Notes: a model not told the origin generated them from the letters alone. A DNA stretch of 64,000 nt from Gnetum montanum (GCA_015680685.1 MNCI01001960.1:329508-393507); one strand, 5' to 3'; shown: positions 30,301 through 42,711, numbered from the stretch's first letter. Program-made: numbers and translations.

Positions 30301-31845
30301 CTTGGCACATTGCGAACACTCTAGAGAACCGTTTGTGGAAGTGGATGATATCACCCTTGGTTTGAGCTAATACAATTCCACGAAGGGTGGGACCCACCAT
30401 AAAGGTCTCTAGAGTAGTACAAGCTAGAGCGAGCCCATCATCCTCAATGCATGTTCCGTCTAGGTTAACTTTAGGCCTACAAGCGAATGGATGTCAAAAC
30501 AGAAGCAAATGCCAAATGATGAAAAGAAACAACAAGCTTAAACGGTCCTACCTATCCACTCGGTACACTATGCTAGGAGGATTCTAGAACAGTGTGTGCA
30601 CACGCGCGGCTAAGAATAGGGTGTTGTTGAGATAGTCTTGCCCTTGCGGCAATTGAGCCCACACGTGTGCTTATAGGCTTGTAGACCTGGGTCTGCTGGA
30701 AGAACCATTCTCAGCTACAAGTGGCCCCTCATCAATGTCTTCCACGAAGACCGTGACATCCTCTGAGGCTCCTGGCAACATGGCCTCAAGCACGCTCCAT
30801 GTGACTAGTTCACTTAGATGCGACCAGACCACCACTTTAAAACTGTCCAGCATGAAGGCTAGGAATTCACATGCCCCTTCTCTGAACCAAACCCCATTGT
30901 TGTCAACAGTCAAATCTAGGGTAGGTTCATTGGCCTCAATGGGACCAAACCACGTCAGTACCCCAAAGAGTTCAACCACCAGGAGAAAAGGTTCAGTGTC
31001 CCTGCAAGCAACCAAAATGCCACAGTAGATCAACCATACATGAAAAGCAGATGAAAAAAAAAATTTCATATTATAGGTCGACACTTAGAAAAATTACAAA
31101 CTGTTTATGCTTGGCGTATACGCTGTCAAAACTAATTATGCTCGACATATACGCTGAGCGTATATGCTGTCAAAATTGTTTACGCTGGGCGTATACGCTG
31201 TAAAATAAGTTTACGCCAAAAATAGTTCACACTATACGCCATGAAAACAAGTCTATGCTGAACCCCACTTAAAAATAATTAACTGTTCATCCTCAGTGTA
31301 TACGCCATAGAAACCCTCAGTGTATACGCCGTATAAATAGTCTACGCCAGACATTGTAAACGACCTACGAACAGTCAGCGTGTACGCTAATAAAATTGTC
31401 TATGCTTCATGCCAGTAAAATTTGTTTACGTTGTGCATTCACAAAAATTGATTATGCTATGAACAACTTAGGCTACATGCAGTATACCCTCTACGCTCTA
31501 GAAACCCTCCACGCTGTGAACTTACTCTTAGCGTATAGAAACCCACTATGCTATTCGTCTATGCTCACTATCTACGCTGGGTGTATATGCCAAGAAAATT
31601 GTTTACGCTATCTATCTACGTCAGGCGTATATGCCGAAACCCTCTACGCTGACTGTCTATGCTAAAAAAGTAGTACAGATGGAAATAACTAACAGAGACA
31701 GGATCAGAGCCTATCTGTGTGACGATCCAGGCCACGATGGAATCCTCGGCCTGAGCAGACACTGCAGCATGGCCTCACTCTCCTCCGCGAAGGTCAGGTC
31801 AGGTCCCATCCTCCCTTGGCCTTCCACTTCCTTTCCTTTGCCCAT
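27388..31845 (-). pseudogene. Antisense eight-exon gene of element 2
   Basis: Minus-strand exons: 31845-31715, 31001-30552, 30476-30208, 30118-29072, 28981-28736, 28650-28456, 28370-27586, 27488-27388. Phases are the same as in element 1 (2,2,1,1,1,1,0). Exon 2 is 450 nt in both. Domain words: PFLLVVELFGVL, VWFREGACEFLAF, FKVVVWSHL and NNTLFLAARVHTLF (FCP1-like, both N-terminal catalytic Asp lost); LFSNLFGVPADG; PSKMDFVAG; LRWDPSET; CKWGQDEKNHKH. Exon 1 has a donor mutated from GTAGGC to ATAGGC, the last acceptor region has a small deletion, and several TAG/TGA codons are present. Much of the protein similarity to element 1 survives where bases have diverged. Confidence 0.8.
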
Positions 31846-32115
31846 CTCGGTGTCCTCTACGGTGGGATTGACAGGTTTACGCTAAGGGTTGAAACCATTT
31901 ACGCCTACGCTGAGCCTCTACGTCGAGTTGGAGTCTCTACGCTCATGTTGGGTTGGGACGTCTACGCTGACACTTTGACCTCTGCGCTCCACGTTTATGC
32001 CAGGGTTTGGCTGTTTACGCTTACGCTTGGGGTTTGGTTTCCTACGCTTATGCTAAGGGTTCAGTTGCTTACGCTAACGCTGGGTCGTCTATGCTTATGC
32101 TCGAGATTACGCTGC
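31090..32115 (+). repeat. TACGCTG / GTATACGC repeats around exon 1 of the antisense gene, element 2
   Basis: Dense copies of ggcgtatacgctg, tttacgct and similar words fill the first antisense intron (31090-31680) and the region upstream of its start (31860-32115). These are the words that make up the LTR array and leader of the same element. Element 1, whose LTR uses other words, does not have this block. Upstream of it at about 32235-32282 lies an A-rich and (TA)n tract. Confidence 0.65.
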
Positions 32116-32364
32116 AAATTCAATGTAGTAACAAATGATGCCCCCCCCCTTTATATAGTGCTCTGCCACCACTGGGGCTGCCACCGTTGTCACCTTCCAG
32201 TTTGCCTTTCTTTATTCATTTTAATCAAAATTTGCTCAAAAAAAATAAAAATAAAAATAAAATATATATATATATATATATTTAAGGCAAAACGAATATT
32301 ACTACATCCCGGTTCCCCTGTAAACACAACCTCACATGTTCACACCAAACATTCTAGCACAAAC

Positions 32365-32522
32365 ATTATATGACCTGGTATGGCCCTAAACTGCCATGAC
32401 GACCCGATATGGCCTTAAACTACCATGTTGGCTTGGCAAGGCCTTAAACTACCACATACAAACCCCCTACAGCCTGGTAAGGCCTTAAACTACCATGCAT
32501 CCCGATGTGACGATAAACCATC
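32365..32522 (+). repeat. TTAAACTACC motif array before RT, element 2
   Basis: About five copies: cctggtatggccctaaactgcc, cccgatatggccttaaactacc, ttggcaaggccttaaactacc, cctggtaaggccttaaactacc, cccgatgtgacgataaacc. About 85 bp before the RT acceptor candidate. Confidence 0.7.
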
Positions 32523-32605
32523 GTTATGCACGTGCACACAATTTAAGTTGCCTGAGAACATCAAACAATAGTCATCACCTCATTCTACTCTCTATTTATT
32601 GGTAG

Positions 32606-34986
32606 GAGCAGGCCCAATGGATTGTCAGCATCTATCCACACCGTTAATCATCGATGGGCCATACGGAAAGATCACAAGGGACATTGACATAAATCTCATC
32701 CACTTAAGTTCATGAACGGATGATGCAGTCATAGCCTCAACACAGCAAACACTAGACAACTACAAATGTATGAAGAAACCCCTCGACATAGAAGCTGAAA
32801 ATATTACCGAAGACCCGTTGACCGAAACCCCCATCACCATGCCCGATGGAGAATTCAAAATGTTAAAACTAAGTACATTACTACAACCTCAACTAGCCAA
32901 AGACCTAGAGAATGTGCTTAGGGACAACATAAAGGCATTTGCTTGGTTATACACGGACATGCCTAGGTTGGACCCTCAAATTTTCCAGCACAACATTATC
33001 CTTGATCCAAAATTGAGGCCAGTAAAGCAAAAAGCACAAAAGGTTAAACCCGAGGTGGCATTGGCAGTTCGCAATGAGATCACCAAACTTTATCAGGCTA
33101 GTTTCATTCAAGTTGTCGATTACGCCGAATGGGTATCCAACATGGTCATTGTCCCGAAGAAGAACAGAAGCATTCGCTTATGCATTGACTTCCGGGATCT
33201 CAACGTCGCAACCATAAAAGATGATTTTCCCCTACCCAGCATCGATCAACTTGTCGACTCGACTACTGGGCACGCCCTATTATCTTTTATGGATGGCTTC
33301 TTAGGATACAACCAGATACGTATTAACCTAGAGCATCAGCTCTATACTACCTTCATGACACCATGGGGAACCTTTTGTTATACAATGATGCCCTTTGGTC
33401 TCAAAAACACTGGGGGCACATATCAAAGGGTGATGATATTCATTTTTAGTGACTACATGCTACACTTGCTCAATGATTATGTCAATGATATCGTGGTTAA
33501 ATCTAAAACATCACAACAACATGTACAAGACCTTGACTTGGTGTTAAAATGTTGTTTAAAATATGAGCTGAGACTTAACCCAAAGAAATATGTCTTTGGA
33601 GTCAAAACAAGCAAAATGCTTAGGTTCGTAGCCTCAAAATTAGGGATACGAGTAGACCCTGATCAGGTTAAGGCCATAACAAACCTAAAACCACCTGGCA
33701 ACCTTACTAAACTTCGAGGTCTACAAGGTAGACTACAGTTCATTAGAAGGTTCATAGAAAAACTAACAGATAAATTAAAACCTATGAATCACTTGTTGCG
33801 GAAGAACGTCCATTTTGAATGGACTCCATAGTGCTAAGAAGCATTTGATAATATTAAAGCGGCACTTGCCCGACTGCCCATAGTTTATCCACCTCAAAAT
33901 GATAAATCATTTTACATCTACCTCACAACTTCAGATTCATCAATCGTGTCTATGCTTTGCCAGAAACAAGATAATGGAACCGAAGTCCCTGTCTACTACT
34001 TGAGCCATGCATTAGTAAGCCATGAGAAGAAATACAACAACGTAGAGAGGTCATGTTTATCCTTAGTCTTTTCTCTAAAGAAATGGCAACATTACCTCTT
34101 CCACAATCAAGTTAACATAATCTGCAAGGATAATGTACTCAGAGCCATCACCAGAAATATTTACGAGACAAGTCAAATAGCCCGTTGGAAAGCCATGATA
34201 GCTGAATTTGACCTGCACTACATAGCGTAATCATTAGTTAAGGGTCAAGCCATAGCAAATCAAATGACTACGTCACCAACGCACGATCAACTAGAATTCC
34301 CATATGAGAATATAAGTGCAATAGACATAGTGCCGAACGACTACGATGTCATTCTAAACTTTGATGGAGCATCCACCTCTCGAGGGGGAAGTGCTATGGC
34401 TGTCATTAGCTATCCCTCTAGGGAGATCCGATCCTTTGCCTATCGTTTCAACTTTCACTATACCAACAACATAGCAGAGTACGAAGGTCTCCTCAAAGGT
34501 CTCACAGCAGCACTGGCTTTAGACATCACACGACTTGTGGTCAGAGGAGATTCACAACTAGTTTTGAACCAAGTCATAGCTATTTATACATGAAAAGCGC
34601 AACATTTACAACCATACTGTGACTTGGCAAAACACTTAATGAAGTGATTCGAAAACATTGATGTGCAACACGTCTCTAGAAATGATAATACCATCGCAGA
34701 TGCATTGGCTACCTTAGCGTTAAACATATCACCTGACATGTTTCATACGTTGCCAAGCTCCATAACTAGTTGAGCCGAACCAATAACCGATACCCTTGAT
34801 ACATTGCCAATAGCGTCTGTCAGTACGACACACACGATAGAATGGTATGATGACATAAAAGAGTACCTTCTACACGGTGAAACACCGCAACACTTAACAA
34901 ACACAGAACAAGACGCGGTACAAAAGCATTCTAGGTAGTACATATTGGTAGAGGACACGTTGTGTCATCGATCCTAGGAGGGCATA
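32606..34986 (+). pseudogene. Reverse transcriptase and dual RNase H of element 2
   Basis: Lead-in PLIIDGPYGKITRDID after acceptor-like ttggtag, then ENITEDPLTETP, the full fingers region lost in element 1 (WVSNMVIVPKKNRSIRLCIDF), LLSFMDGFLGYNQI, TPWGTFCYTMMPFGLKNTGGTYQ and the catalytic box as YVND in place of YVDD. RNase H has ICKDN. The second RNase H has NFDGAS, AEYEG, RGDS and ADALA (34360-34715). Stops: TAG 33829, TAA 33835, TAA 34228, TGA 34591 and more downstream. Confidence 0.88.
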
Positions 34987-36081
34987 TTGCTAACATGCGT
35001 TGGTAATATTGATGCCCAAACCCTCATTGAACAAGTACATGATGGACTATGCGGAGGACACATAGCACCAAAAGCAATGGCAAAAAAGATTAGACGCTTA
35101 GGCTATTATTGGCCACACATGGAGTATGATTGTCTCTCCAAGGCTAAAACATGCAATACCTGTCAAAGACACAGTAATCTAATCCATGTCCCACCAAATG
35201 AGTTGCATACAACGCAAATCACATGGCCCTTTCAAAAGTGGGGGTTGGACCTTATCGGACCAATAACACCCTCATCTTCTGTAGGACATAGTTTCATCAT
35301 ATCCACAACAGAATACTTCACGAAGTGGGTAGAATCTTTTCCCCTTCAAAAACCCACATCTAAACACGTATGCAACTTCATTCTCGAAAATATTATAACC
35401 TGTTTTGGCATTCCCATGACAATCATCACTGACAACAGGCCACAATTCAGCAGTGCCGAAACCAAGACTTTCTGCAAAAGTCTGGGGATCAAAAACTCAT
35501 TTTCATCCCCTTACTACCCTCAAAGTAATGGGCAAGCAGAGGCAACAAACAAGACCATCATCACAATACTTAAAAAGATGCTTACCCAAAGTAAGAGAAG
35601 ATGGCACGAACAACTAGTTTATGCATTGTGGGCATATCATACTACGCATTGAACTTCAACAGGTAAAACACCATATAGCCTTGTTTACGATTCAGAAGCT
35701 GTTTTACCTTTGGAATTGCAAGTACCATGTTTAAGGATCACACTTTCTGGACTCCTCGATGAAGAGCAAAACAATGATCTACGCATCATTGACTTAGATT
35801 CGGTGGAGGAGAAATGCATGTGTGCACTCGATCAGATCGAATGATACCAAAAACAACAACAACAATTCCATCAGCACGACATTCGTAAGCACCCCATCAA
35901 ATAAGGTGATCTTGTGCTTAAAGCCATTTGGGAACACTCGGACAAATTGTTAGCTAACTAGGAAGGGCCTTACTTGGTCACCAAAGCATACGACAATGGA
36001 GCATTCAAGTTAGCTGATATGGAAGGGCATGAGCTTGCAAATCCAACCAATCACTCATTCCTCAAACCATTCCATGTCTGA
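34987..36081 (+). pseudogene. Integrase of element 2
   Basis: HHCC (VHDGLCGGH, CNTC), DDE core GLDLIGP, TDNRPQFS (Gly to Arg next to the Asp) and NGQAEATNK with the Glu kept. TGA at 35650 (CGA to TGA relative to element 1) and further stops lead into a decayed C-terminus (GDLVLKAIW, GPYLVTKAYDNGAFKLAD) that ends at TGA 36079-36081. Confidence 0.85.
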
Positions 36082-36084
36082 ACA

Positions 36085-37497
36085 TAGCCAAGTACATGTG
36101 AGTCCTGTGGTCATGACTTAAAACTGATGCCACAGCGAGTCCTAGGGTCACGACTATAAACTAATACCATAGAACAGTCCTAAATTATGACTTAAAACTG
36201 ATACCACAGCCCGTCCTGGCATCATGAAAATAAAATAATACCACACAGTGTCCGCAATGACGATAAACTAGCACCCGTCCAGCATGACAGTAAACTGCCA
36301 TAGTCGCACTCGCCGGAATCCGCTAAGACTATAAACTGGTTTTCCTCTTCACGGTCCGCCAAGACTAGAAACTGGCAATGTACCGTCTGCCATGACGCTA
36401 AACGGGAAATGTCCAATAGGTTATGACATAAAACTAACCCATGGTAGTCTGCTAAGACTATAAACTGGCAAGTTCATCTTTGGTTCCTCAATGGTTACGT
36501 TCAAACTTCATCAGAGTCACTACATCACTCGCCATCGACTGATCCTACCAACATTGCTGCCATTCATATATAGTTCCTGAATTCTCATCCGATGCCTTCG
36601 TTTCATCAGTAGCTGTTTTAAGTCTAAGCTTGCTTATTCACTCATGGTTTTCTTATCTCCTCGGAGTTGTGTTTGCAGGATGACACTTAGAGGTGTTTCG
36701 TACAAGAATGCACTTCGTCACAAGTAGCAAGGAGAGATGTTATTCACAGCACATGCAGCAAGACTAAATCAAGCCATTCACTAGTACATCCCCATTTCTT
36801 GGTACATTCCCTATCTATTCATCGACATACTCTACTCAGCCACACCTCTGATACACCTAGTACACTCAAAATTTTGAGCATATCGTTGCACACTGTAACA
36901 CCTTGAAGTAGTTGCAACACACAACATAGCACTTGAGTATGAATACAAGATCAAAAAAAAATAAAAAAGATATCGTCCCTTCCCATATAAAACACAAGAC
37001 GGGATGGTAGTTTCCTCAAGAGCACACGCTCATGTCTACAACAATCAAAAAACATCCAACTGCATGGCTTTGGCTCTCCACCAATGGGTCCCCCCTTAAA
37101 CACTAAACCAGGGCCCTGTTCCTCCAAAGAATGCAACATATCATCACGTGGCTTTAGTCTCACCAACAAGTCCTCTTGGACACTAACAAGAGTCTTGTTC
37201 CACCAAAGGATGCGCATCGCATACCTTGATCTCGAGTCTGCTAAATAATGGCTATTAACAAGGATCAGCATGATATACACCAGAGCATTCCCTTTACCAA
37301 GCATAATCCCTTGATCAGTTCCCAATCTCCACGTCCCTATCCAACTACAAGATTTCACTTTTGCAGTCCCATGTACTATTGAACACGGTATGATGATGTC
37401 TAGTCACGCAGCAAAGGACAAAGTCTTGATCGAGTTGCTTATGGTGTTTTGCATTTCTTTATCGATGCTTCTTGGGTTGATTCCTCCAAGCGTCAAC
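36085..37497 (+). other. 3'UTR of element 2 with motif array at its start
   Basis: 36105-36475 contains about ten copies of the motif in forms such as gtccgcaatgacgataaactagc and gtccgccaagactagaaactggc. From 36480 to 37497 no gene is supported; a minus-strand ORF at 36951-37358 has no recognisable content. Confidence 0.6.
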
Positions 37498-37510
37498 AAA
37501 GAGGGGCCAA
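37498..37510 (+). other. Polypurine tract of element 2
   Basis: aaagaggggccaa immediately before the 3' LTR start tgaaacac. Same core as in elements 1, C and D. Confidence 0.8.
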
Positions 37511-39027
37511 TGAAACACTACAAAATTTTGAGCTTAGTACTTCTCCATCAAGAACCGGGCTAGGTCATGATGTTCCCCAGCATGGTTGAAGCTTGAGGTC
37601 CCCGCAAACAGCTTCAAGTGGAGTCAAACTCAATAAGAAGCAAGTCCTAGGGATCCATAGACGACCATGGCATCTGCTATCAAACCTGGCAACTTGGAAG
37701 CTTGAAATACTTAGTTTACACTAAGTATGTATTCTTAGCGTATACATCCAACGTATACGCCCGATGCTCATAGCGTATATGCCCAGCGTATACACCCTAG
37801 ATTGCATCCCCAGCATATATGCCCAGCGTATGCCCCCAGCGTACATACTCAGCATATATGCCCAACGACTCCCAGCATAGACGCCTCACACGTACGCTCA
37901 GCAGGTACTACTGATGTATACGACTGGCACGTAATCCCTGAAGACGGCATGGAAATAGCACTGCAGAGCAAGTTTTGGTATAAGGCAACAACTCACACAA
38001 GTAGAGCAACCATCAGCGTATACGCCCAGTGTATACGCCCGGCAGATAGCATATATGCCCAGAATATCCAGCGTATACTCCCTGTACATCTAGCGTATAT
38101 GCCCAGCAGCCATCAGCGTATACACCTAGAGTCTACGCCCAACAGATATAGTGTATACGCCCAGCGTATACGCCCAGCAGCCATCAGCGTATACACCTGA
38201 CATATACGCTCAACATCCATAGTGTATACGCCCAGTACATCCAGCAGATATGTCCACCGTATACGCCCAGAGTCTACGCCCACCAGATATAGTGTATACG
38301 CCCAGTGTATACGTCCAACAGATGTAACATGTTGTACACTTGTAAAATTTATGCTTTCGCACCTGGTCAACGTACCACGTGTCGCCCAACCTGAGTCTAA
38401 CTTCAAAACTTGTATAAAAGCCCTAATTTTTCACTAGATTGAGGTCGGTTGGCAAATTTTTAGAGCAAACCAGAGAGCAAAGACGCTGAGAACTAGAGCA
38501 GAGAACCTTGTACACTAGACAACCCTGTACACTGAGCATACAGCCTCTACGTTGTGCCTACAGAGTGAACCAGCCCACAGTCATCCCTGCATCCACCAGG
38601 GCTTTTCGTCCGCCTTGTGTCAAAGCCACAACTATGTGTCAAAGCCACAACTATGTTAGACCAGTGCATTGTAACTCTCATTTTGAAATGCCATTGTTAC
38701 ATTTTCTTCCTAAAATCTGTTACACTTTGCATTAATTGTTGCATGTATTCAGTTTACGCTCTTTTATGTTTATGCTCCGTTCGCATCAGTTACGCTGTTT
38801 ACACTCTATTTTACGCCTGTTACGCCGTTCACGTATAACCCAGCGTATAGCACCCCGGTGTACGTTTGTGGAAATCCTTGCCTAATCTACGTGCAAAACA
38901 CTCAAGGTACTCTGCCTTCGTTCATTCCAGCTCACCCTTAAGCAAAGGTAGGATCTTCTGTGCGTGTCCACACATCTCCAAGTCTCTGTTTCCTTCCAGC
39001 CAGAGACCGACGATTTCGAATAGTACA
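37511..39027 (+). repeat. 3' LTR of element 2
   Basis: Matches 3117-4525: tgaaacac start, GCGTATACGC array at about 37735-38320, TATA-like tgtataaaag at 38411, and the ending ...gaatagtaca. Followed by cctta, the target duplication of element A's gag. Confidence 0.88.
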
Positions 39028-41811
39028 CCTTAGTAGCCCCTAAAAGCCTAATGCATATCATATAGGCCATTAAGATATCTCATAGGCATCACAAAAAGAG
39101 TTGCTCACCCAAGCTTGACATGAATAATATTCCTAAATTTGTAGGAGGCTATGATTCAAATCCGCAACATCATTTACAAGCCTTCCATGATGCCTGTGCT
39201 TTTTACAACATTGAGCATGGTTGGCAAAAGCTTAAGCTATTTCCTAGGATACTAATTAATAGAGTTGAAGTGTGGTATAGATTGTTGAGACCAAATTCAA
39301 TTTGATGATGGTTTAGAATGCTAGAACTTTTCAACAAGAAATACCAAACCTACGCAAGAGTATCCAATATGAGGAGACAAATCCAAGAATAAAAACATGA
39401 ACAACATGAACCCTTGGACATGGCCTTAGATAAATATTATGCTTTATTAAAGAAGAAAAGTCATATAATGAAATTACTATGGAGGAGAAAACCTACTTCA
39501 AGATTGGGATGTACCACCTATTTCCCATAAAAGGGCTCAATTGAATCTTCAGTTATGTAGCCAGGGGAAGTACTAGTTTAATGGAAAAATTTGTAGCCAA
39601 CCTTCCCTAGTATTACTTCACTAAAATCCAATGGTAGTTTGAAGAAATAAAGTTAGGGAGACCAACATTTCCATTTCCCTACTTAATTAGAAAGTTGTGC
39701 AAGCAGGTTGGGATCTTAGAATATACCAATGATATTCCTAGGAAGGCTTAGCATGTCTCCTTCATAGAAATCTTGAAAATTGCAGCACCAAGAAAAGATT
39801 TTGGTGAAGAAAAAGAAGTAGAGAAGGAGGATGGACTATGAATAGAGATGTGAAAAGAGCCTGAGTAGCGTCCACAAGCACAAGCTCCATTTTTTTCACC
39901 ACAAGGTTATAGGATTTCGATGAGTCACCTGTAGAGGATCACTGAAATAGTCAGCTGGAAAAGTAAGGACAAGGAAAATTTCTTTTGAGTCATGGATAAC
40001 ACTATACGACCCATTGTAGTAGTTGATCCAATGAGGAGAAAGATCTGGATATAGTTAGGAGGAGAGGGATCCCAATAGTCATGCTAGATCTCTAGGAACA
40101 CTGCATCCCTCCAAGTGACATTGGAAACTAGGGAAGGTGCCATAGTTGTGATGCTACAACATGAGGATGTGGTAGGCATAGCAGAGGTGATAACTGATCA
40201 TATCAAAGAGTCATTCCATGTGTCTATTATGCCCTTGATTAATCTAGTAGGAACTAGAGATGCATAGATGTTGACCAAGACATTAATGACTCCTACGATG
40301 CATGAGGACATGCTTGATCGATCATTGTGGATGGGTCAAATGATGACCACTCTATTTAACATCCCCAACAATGTCACTATAGCACAATTAGACCTCATCA
40401 CCATGAAGGAAAAGTTGATCATGATAAAAGTTAGGGCAAAACATGTAGAAGCTGAGATACAGAGATTACAAGAAGAGATGGCTACCTTGTGAGCTAAACA
40501 ACAAGATCCTTCTTGTTTTGTTATGCCAAATCAACTAGAGTAATTCAAGAGAGAGGAGCTCACCAAGCTAGCAAAGGAGAGAGAAACAATGAAGTGAAAG
40601 AAGGAGACAACAGTTTGGAATGCCTTTGCTACAAACATGCAATCTCATATGTATAAAAAGGAATTGACCACCATCCAAGAAGAAAAAAAATAGCTCACTA
40701 TGGAGAATTCTAGGTTGACCAGTATGGAAAAACAAAAGAAAATCTTAGAAGAAAGTGTTCACCAGTGACGAGAATAATTAATGAGATTTAACCAAGATAT
40801 GAATATATTGGCTTGAGAGAATAGAACCCTCTCCATGGAGAAGGTCCATGCTATTCACCAAAAGCCAGCAATCGAAATTAGTGCATGGTAGAATGAGGCC
40901 AAAAAGCATGAAAAACTAAAAGAGCACTTCCATGACCAAGTTGGCATGTACAAGAAAATCAATGAGAAGAAAATCAAGATGGCCAAGGCTCACATCAGCT
41001 CCTTGTCAATGCATAATTCTAAGTGGCAGACCATCTTGGACAGCTATGCCATGGTCCAACAAGCAAAATTCAAAAATAAGCACAAAAAAATAGAGGATTT
41101 AAAGGAATATATGGTGTTGGCTAACCTTAGATATGCCAACCTTGCCATGTTAACAATAGGTCATCCTCAAAGTGAGCTAGAGAAGCAAGTGGTGACCACC
41201 TATGTGTTGTATGAGAAAGAGTTTGTGGATCTAAAAGATTATTTGAAAAAGATGTAGGTGGTAAACTTAGAGTTAGAGGTGGTTAAAGTCAGTTATTAGG
41301 GACAAAAGGATGTAGCCTCAAACCTAGCTTGGAGATTGACAAATTATCATGAGCTCAGGGGCAAAGCTAGGGCTTTCAAGGAGGAATGCATGGCATGGTA
41401 TGTAAAGGGAAATCAAATGTTTTTGCAACTACCATGTTCTTGGGATGTACCAACACTAGCACACATTGGCATAGTAGCCTAGATGGTGCACAACCCATGG
41501 ACAAAGGAAGAAAAACTGCAGGCCTTGCTCAATTCCTACAAATTTGAGTAGCCTAGCAACAAAGGAAAGCAACTGATGCAAGAGCCACCAACATCGGGCA
41601 CCACATGAGCTTCCCAGTCTCATTTTTATTTTGTTTTGTTCTATAATAATGTGTCCCATTTTTGTACTACATCACTATGGCATGCAAAGATTCAATTTTT
41701 TTATTCATTATTTGAGTCAGTCAATAATCCCATACCTACCAATATTTTGTAAATAACTTGTTCCCTATTTTGGTTCACTCAAGGAAAAGTTTTCATTCAG
41801 TCATGGGGGCA
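39028..41811 (+). pseudogene. Gag-like core and coiled-coil region of element A, no pol
   Basis: 39118-39305 encodes NNIPKFVGGYDSNPQHHL, AFHDACAFYNIEHGWQKLKL, F and VEVWYRLL: a retrotransposon Gag capsid-like start shared with element B at about 44190. After stops, the rest gives long charged helices, for example 40946-41257 (KKINEKKIKMAKAHISS, LYEKEFVDLKDYLKKM), predicted coiled coil. No zinc knuckle, protease, RT or integrase motif is visible before the 3' LTR. A G-rich tract (catgggggca) at 41802-41811 is the probable PPT. Confidence 0.65.
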
Positions 41812-42706
41812 TGATGAGACATCATTATAAGGCCCCAACATTCGATATGTGATGTCAGAGCCCCAACATCAAATACACAATGTCCAAGCCCTAACATCAT
41901 GTACCTGATGTCAAAGCCAATAAGTGGCATCGGATACCCAATGTTGCCTCATCTGGGTTTTTCCTATAAATATGGTGCTTGGGTACTCATATGAGATAGT
42001 AGTCAGGGAGATGGTTTAGGTTTCAATTTCCTCTCTTGAAAGGTTGTTATTCTTGGTGCCTATCTACAGTGTGATGTTTGTAATCATACAACACCTTTGT
42101 TTGAGTGTGACATACTTGGACATGTTACATGACTAGCAATAAAGATCGAGATTACTCCCATCATTGTAGAATCCACTTAGATTATTATTGCTTTAATTAT
42201 TTAATAGTTTCTTCAGTTAATTATTTCCATTTATTTTTATTTACTATTCCTATTATTAAATGAAATTCATATGTCTTAATCATGAGCATTTATGTGGAAG
42301 TACTTTGTAATCCAGAAGTGTATCATTTGGCACAACTAGTGACATACATTTAGCAATCCCAAAAGTAGCCTCACGAAGTCCAAGACATGTTCAAATGATT
42401 AAGTGTGGATACTCATCATCCATATGCTAGTTTAGATCTTGTTTTCCATTATTCATTAGTTTAATTAGTCCATCTCTTTATCATCATTATGAGTAGCATA
42501 GAATTAGAAACAACATCATATGCCTTGCTTTGGACTAAATCATATGTGACAAAACTACTACTAGTCCAAGTGAGAAGATAGTGAACAATGATCAAAGCAT
42601 AATGATCTAGATGCCACAACTAGTCCCATCCATGGAATTCAACTAGATCATGCATAAATGCTTGTGATTCATATGATTGAGCATAGGGCTACCTCATCAC
42701 TTATTA
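41812..42706 (+). repeat. 3' LTR of element A
   Basis: Matches 1614-2478: tgatgagacatcattataaggcc start, TATA box 41965-41972, AATAAA 42138-42143. Followed by AAAAA (42707-42711). The last bases are mutated (ttatta against tcatca). Confidence 0.8.
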
Positions 42707-42711
42707 AAAAA

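Larger units (their letters stand above)
3117..39027 (+). mobile_element. Element 2: Tat-like Ty3/gypsy retrotransposon nested in element A
   Basis: LTRs at 3117-4525 and 37511-39027 start tgaaacac; the 3' LTR ends gtaca. Flanks are CCTTG (3112-3116) and CCTTA (39028-39032), a 5-bp target duplication with one substitution. The order is LTR, leader, gag, protease, antisense gene, RT, RNase H, second RNase H, integrase, 3'UTR, PPT, LTR. Its gag is split by element 1 at 7326/24826. All ORFs contain stops or frameshifts, and the PBS has been deleted, so the copy is dead. Confidence 0.88.
1614..42706 (+). mobile_element. Element A: Athila-like LTR element without pol, split by nested insertions
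   Basis: Two related terminal repeats (1614-2478 and 41812-42706) begin tgatgagac. The flanking bases are AAAAA on both sides (1609-1613 and 42707-42711), consistent with a 5-bp target duplication although low in complexity. A tRNA-Asp-like PBS follows the left LTR and a G-rich tract precedes the right one. Own internal sequence is only 2479-3116 plus 39028-41811, about 3.4 kb. It has gag-like and coiled-coil remnants but no protease, RT or integrase, so it was probably mobilised by a relative such as element B. Confidence 0.75.

Noticed and set aside
32235-32282. A-rich and (TA)n tract as promoter of the antisense gene
   Set aside because: Simple-sequence tract about 400 nt from the start codon with no counterpart in element 1; could be chance.
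31816-32373. A 185-codon plus-strand ORF upstream of RT in element 2
   Set aside because: Composed of TACGCT repeats and an A/T tract, and antisense to exon 1 of the antisense gene.
36951-37358. A 135-codon minus-strand ORF in the 3'UTR of element 2
   Set aside because: No recognisable motif, and nothing comparable at this place in elements 1, C or D.
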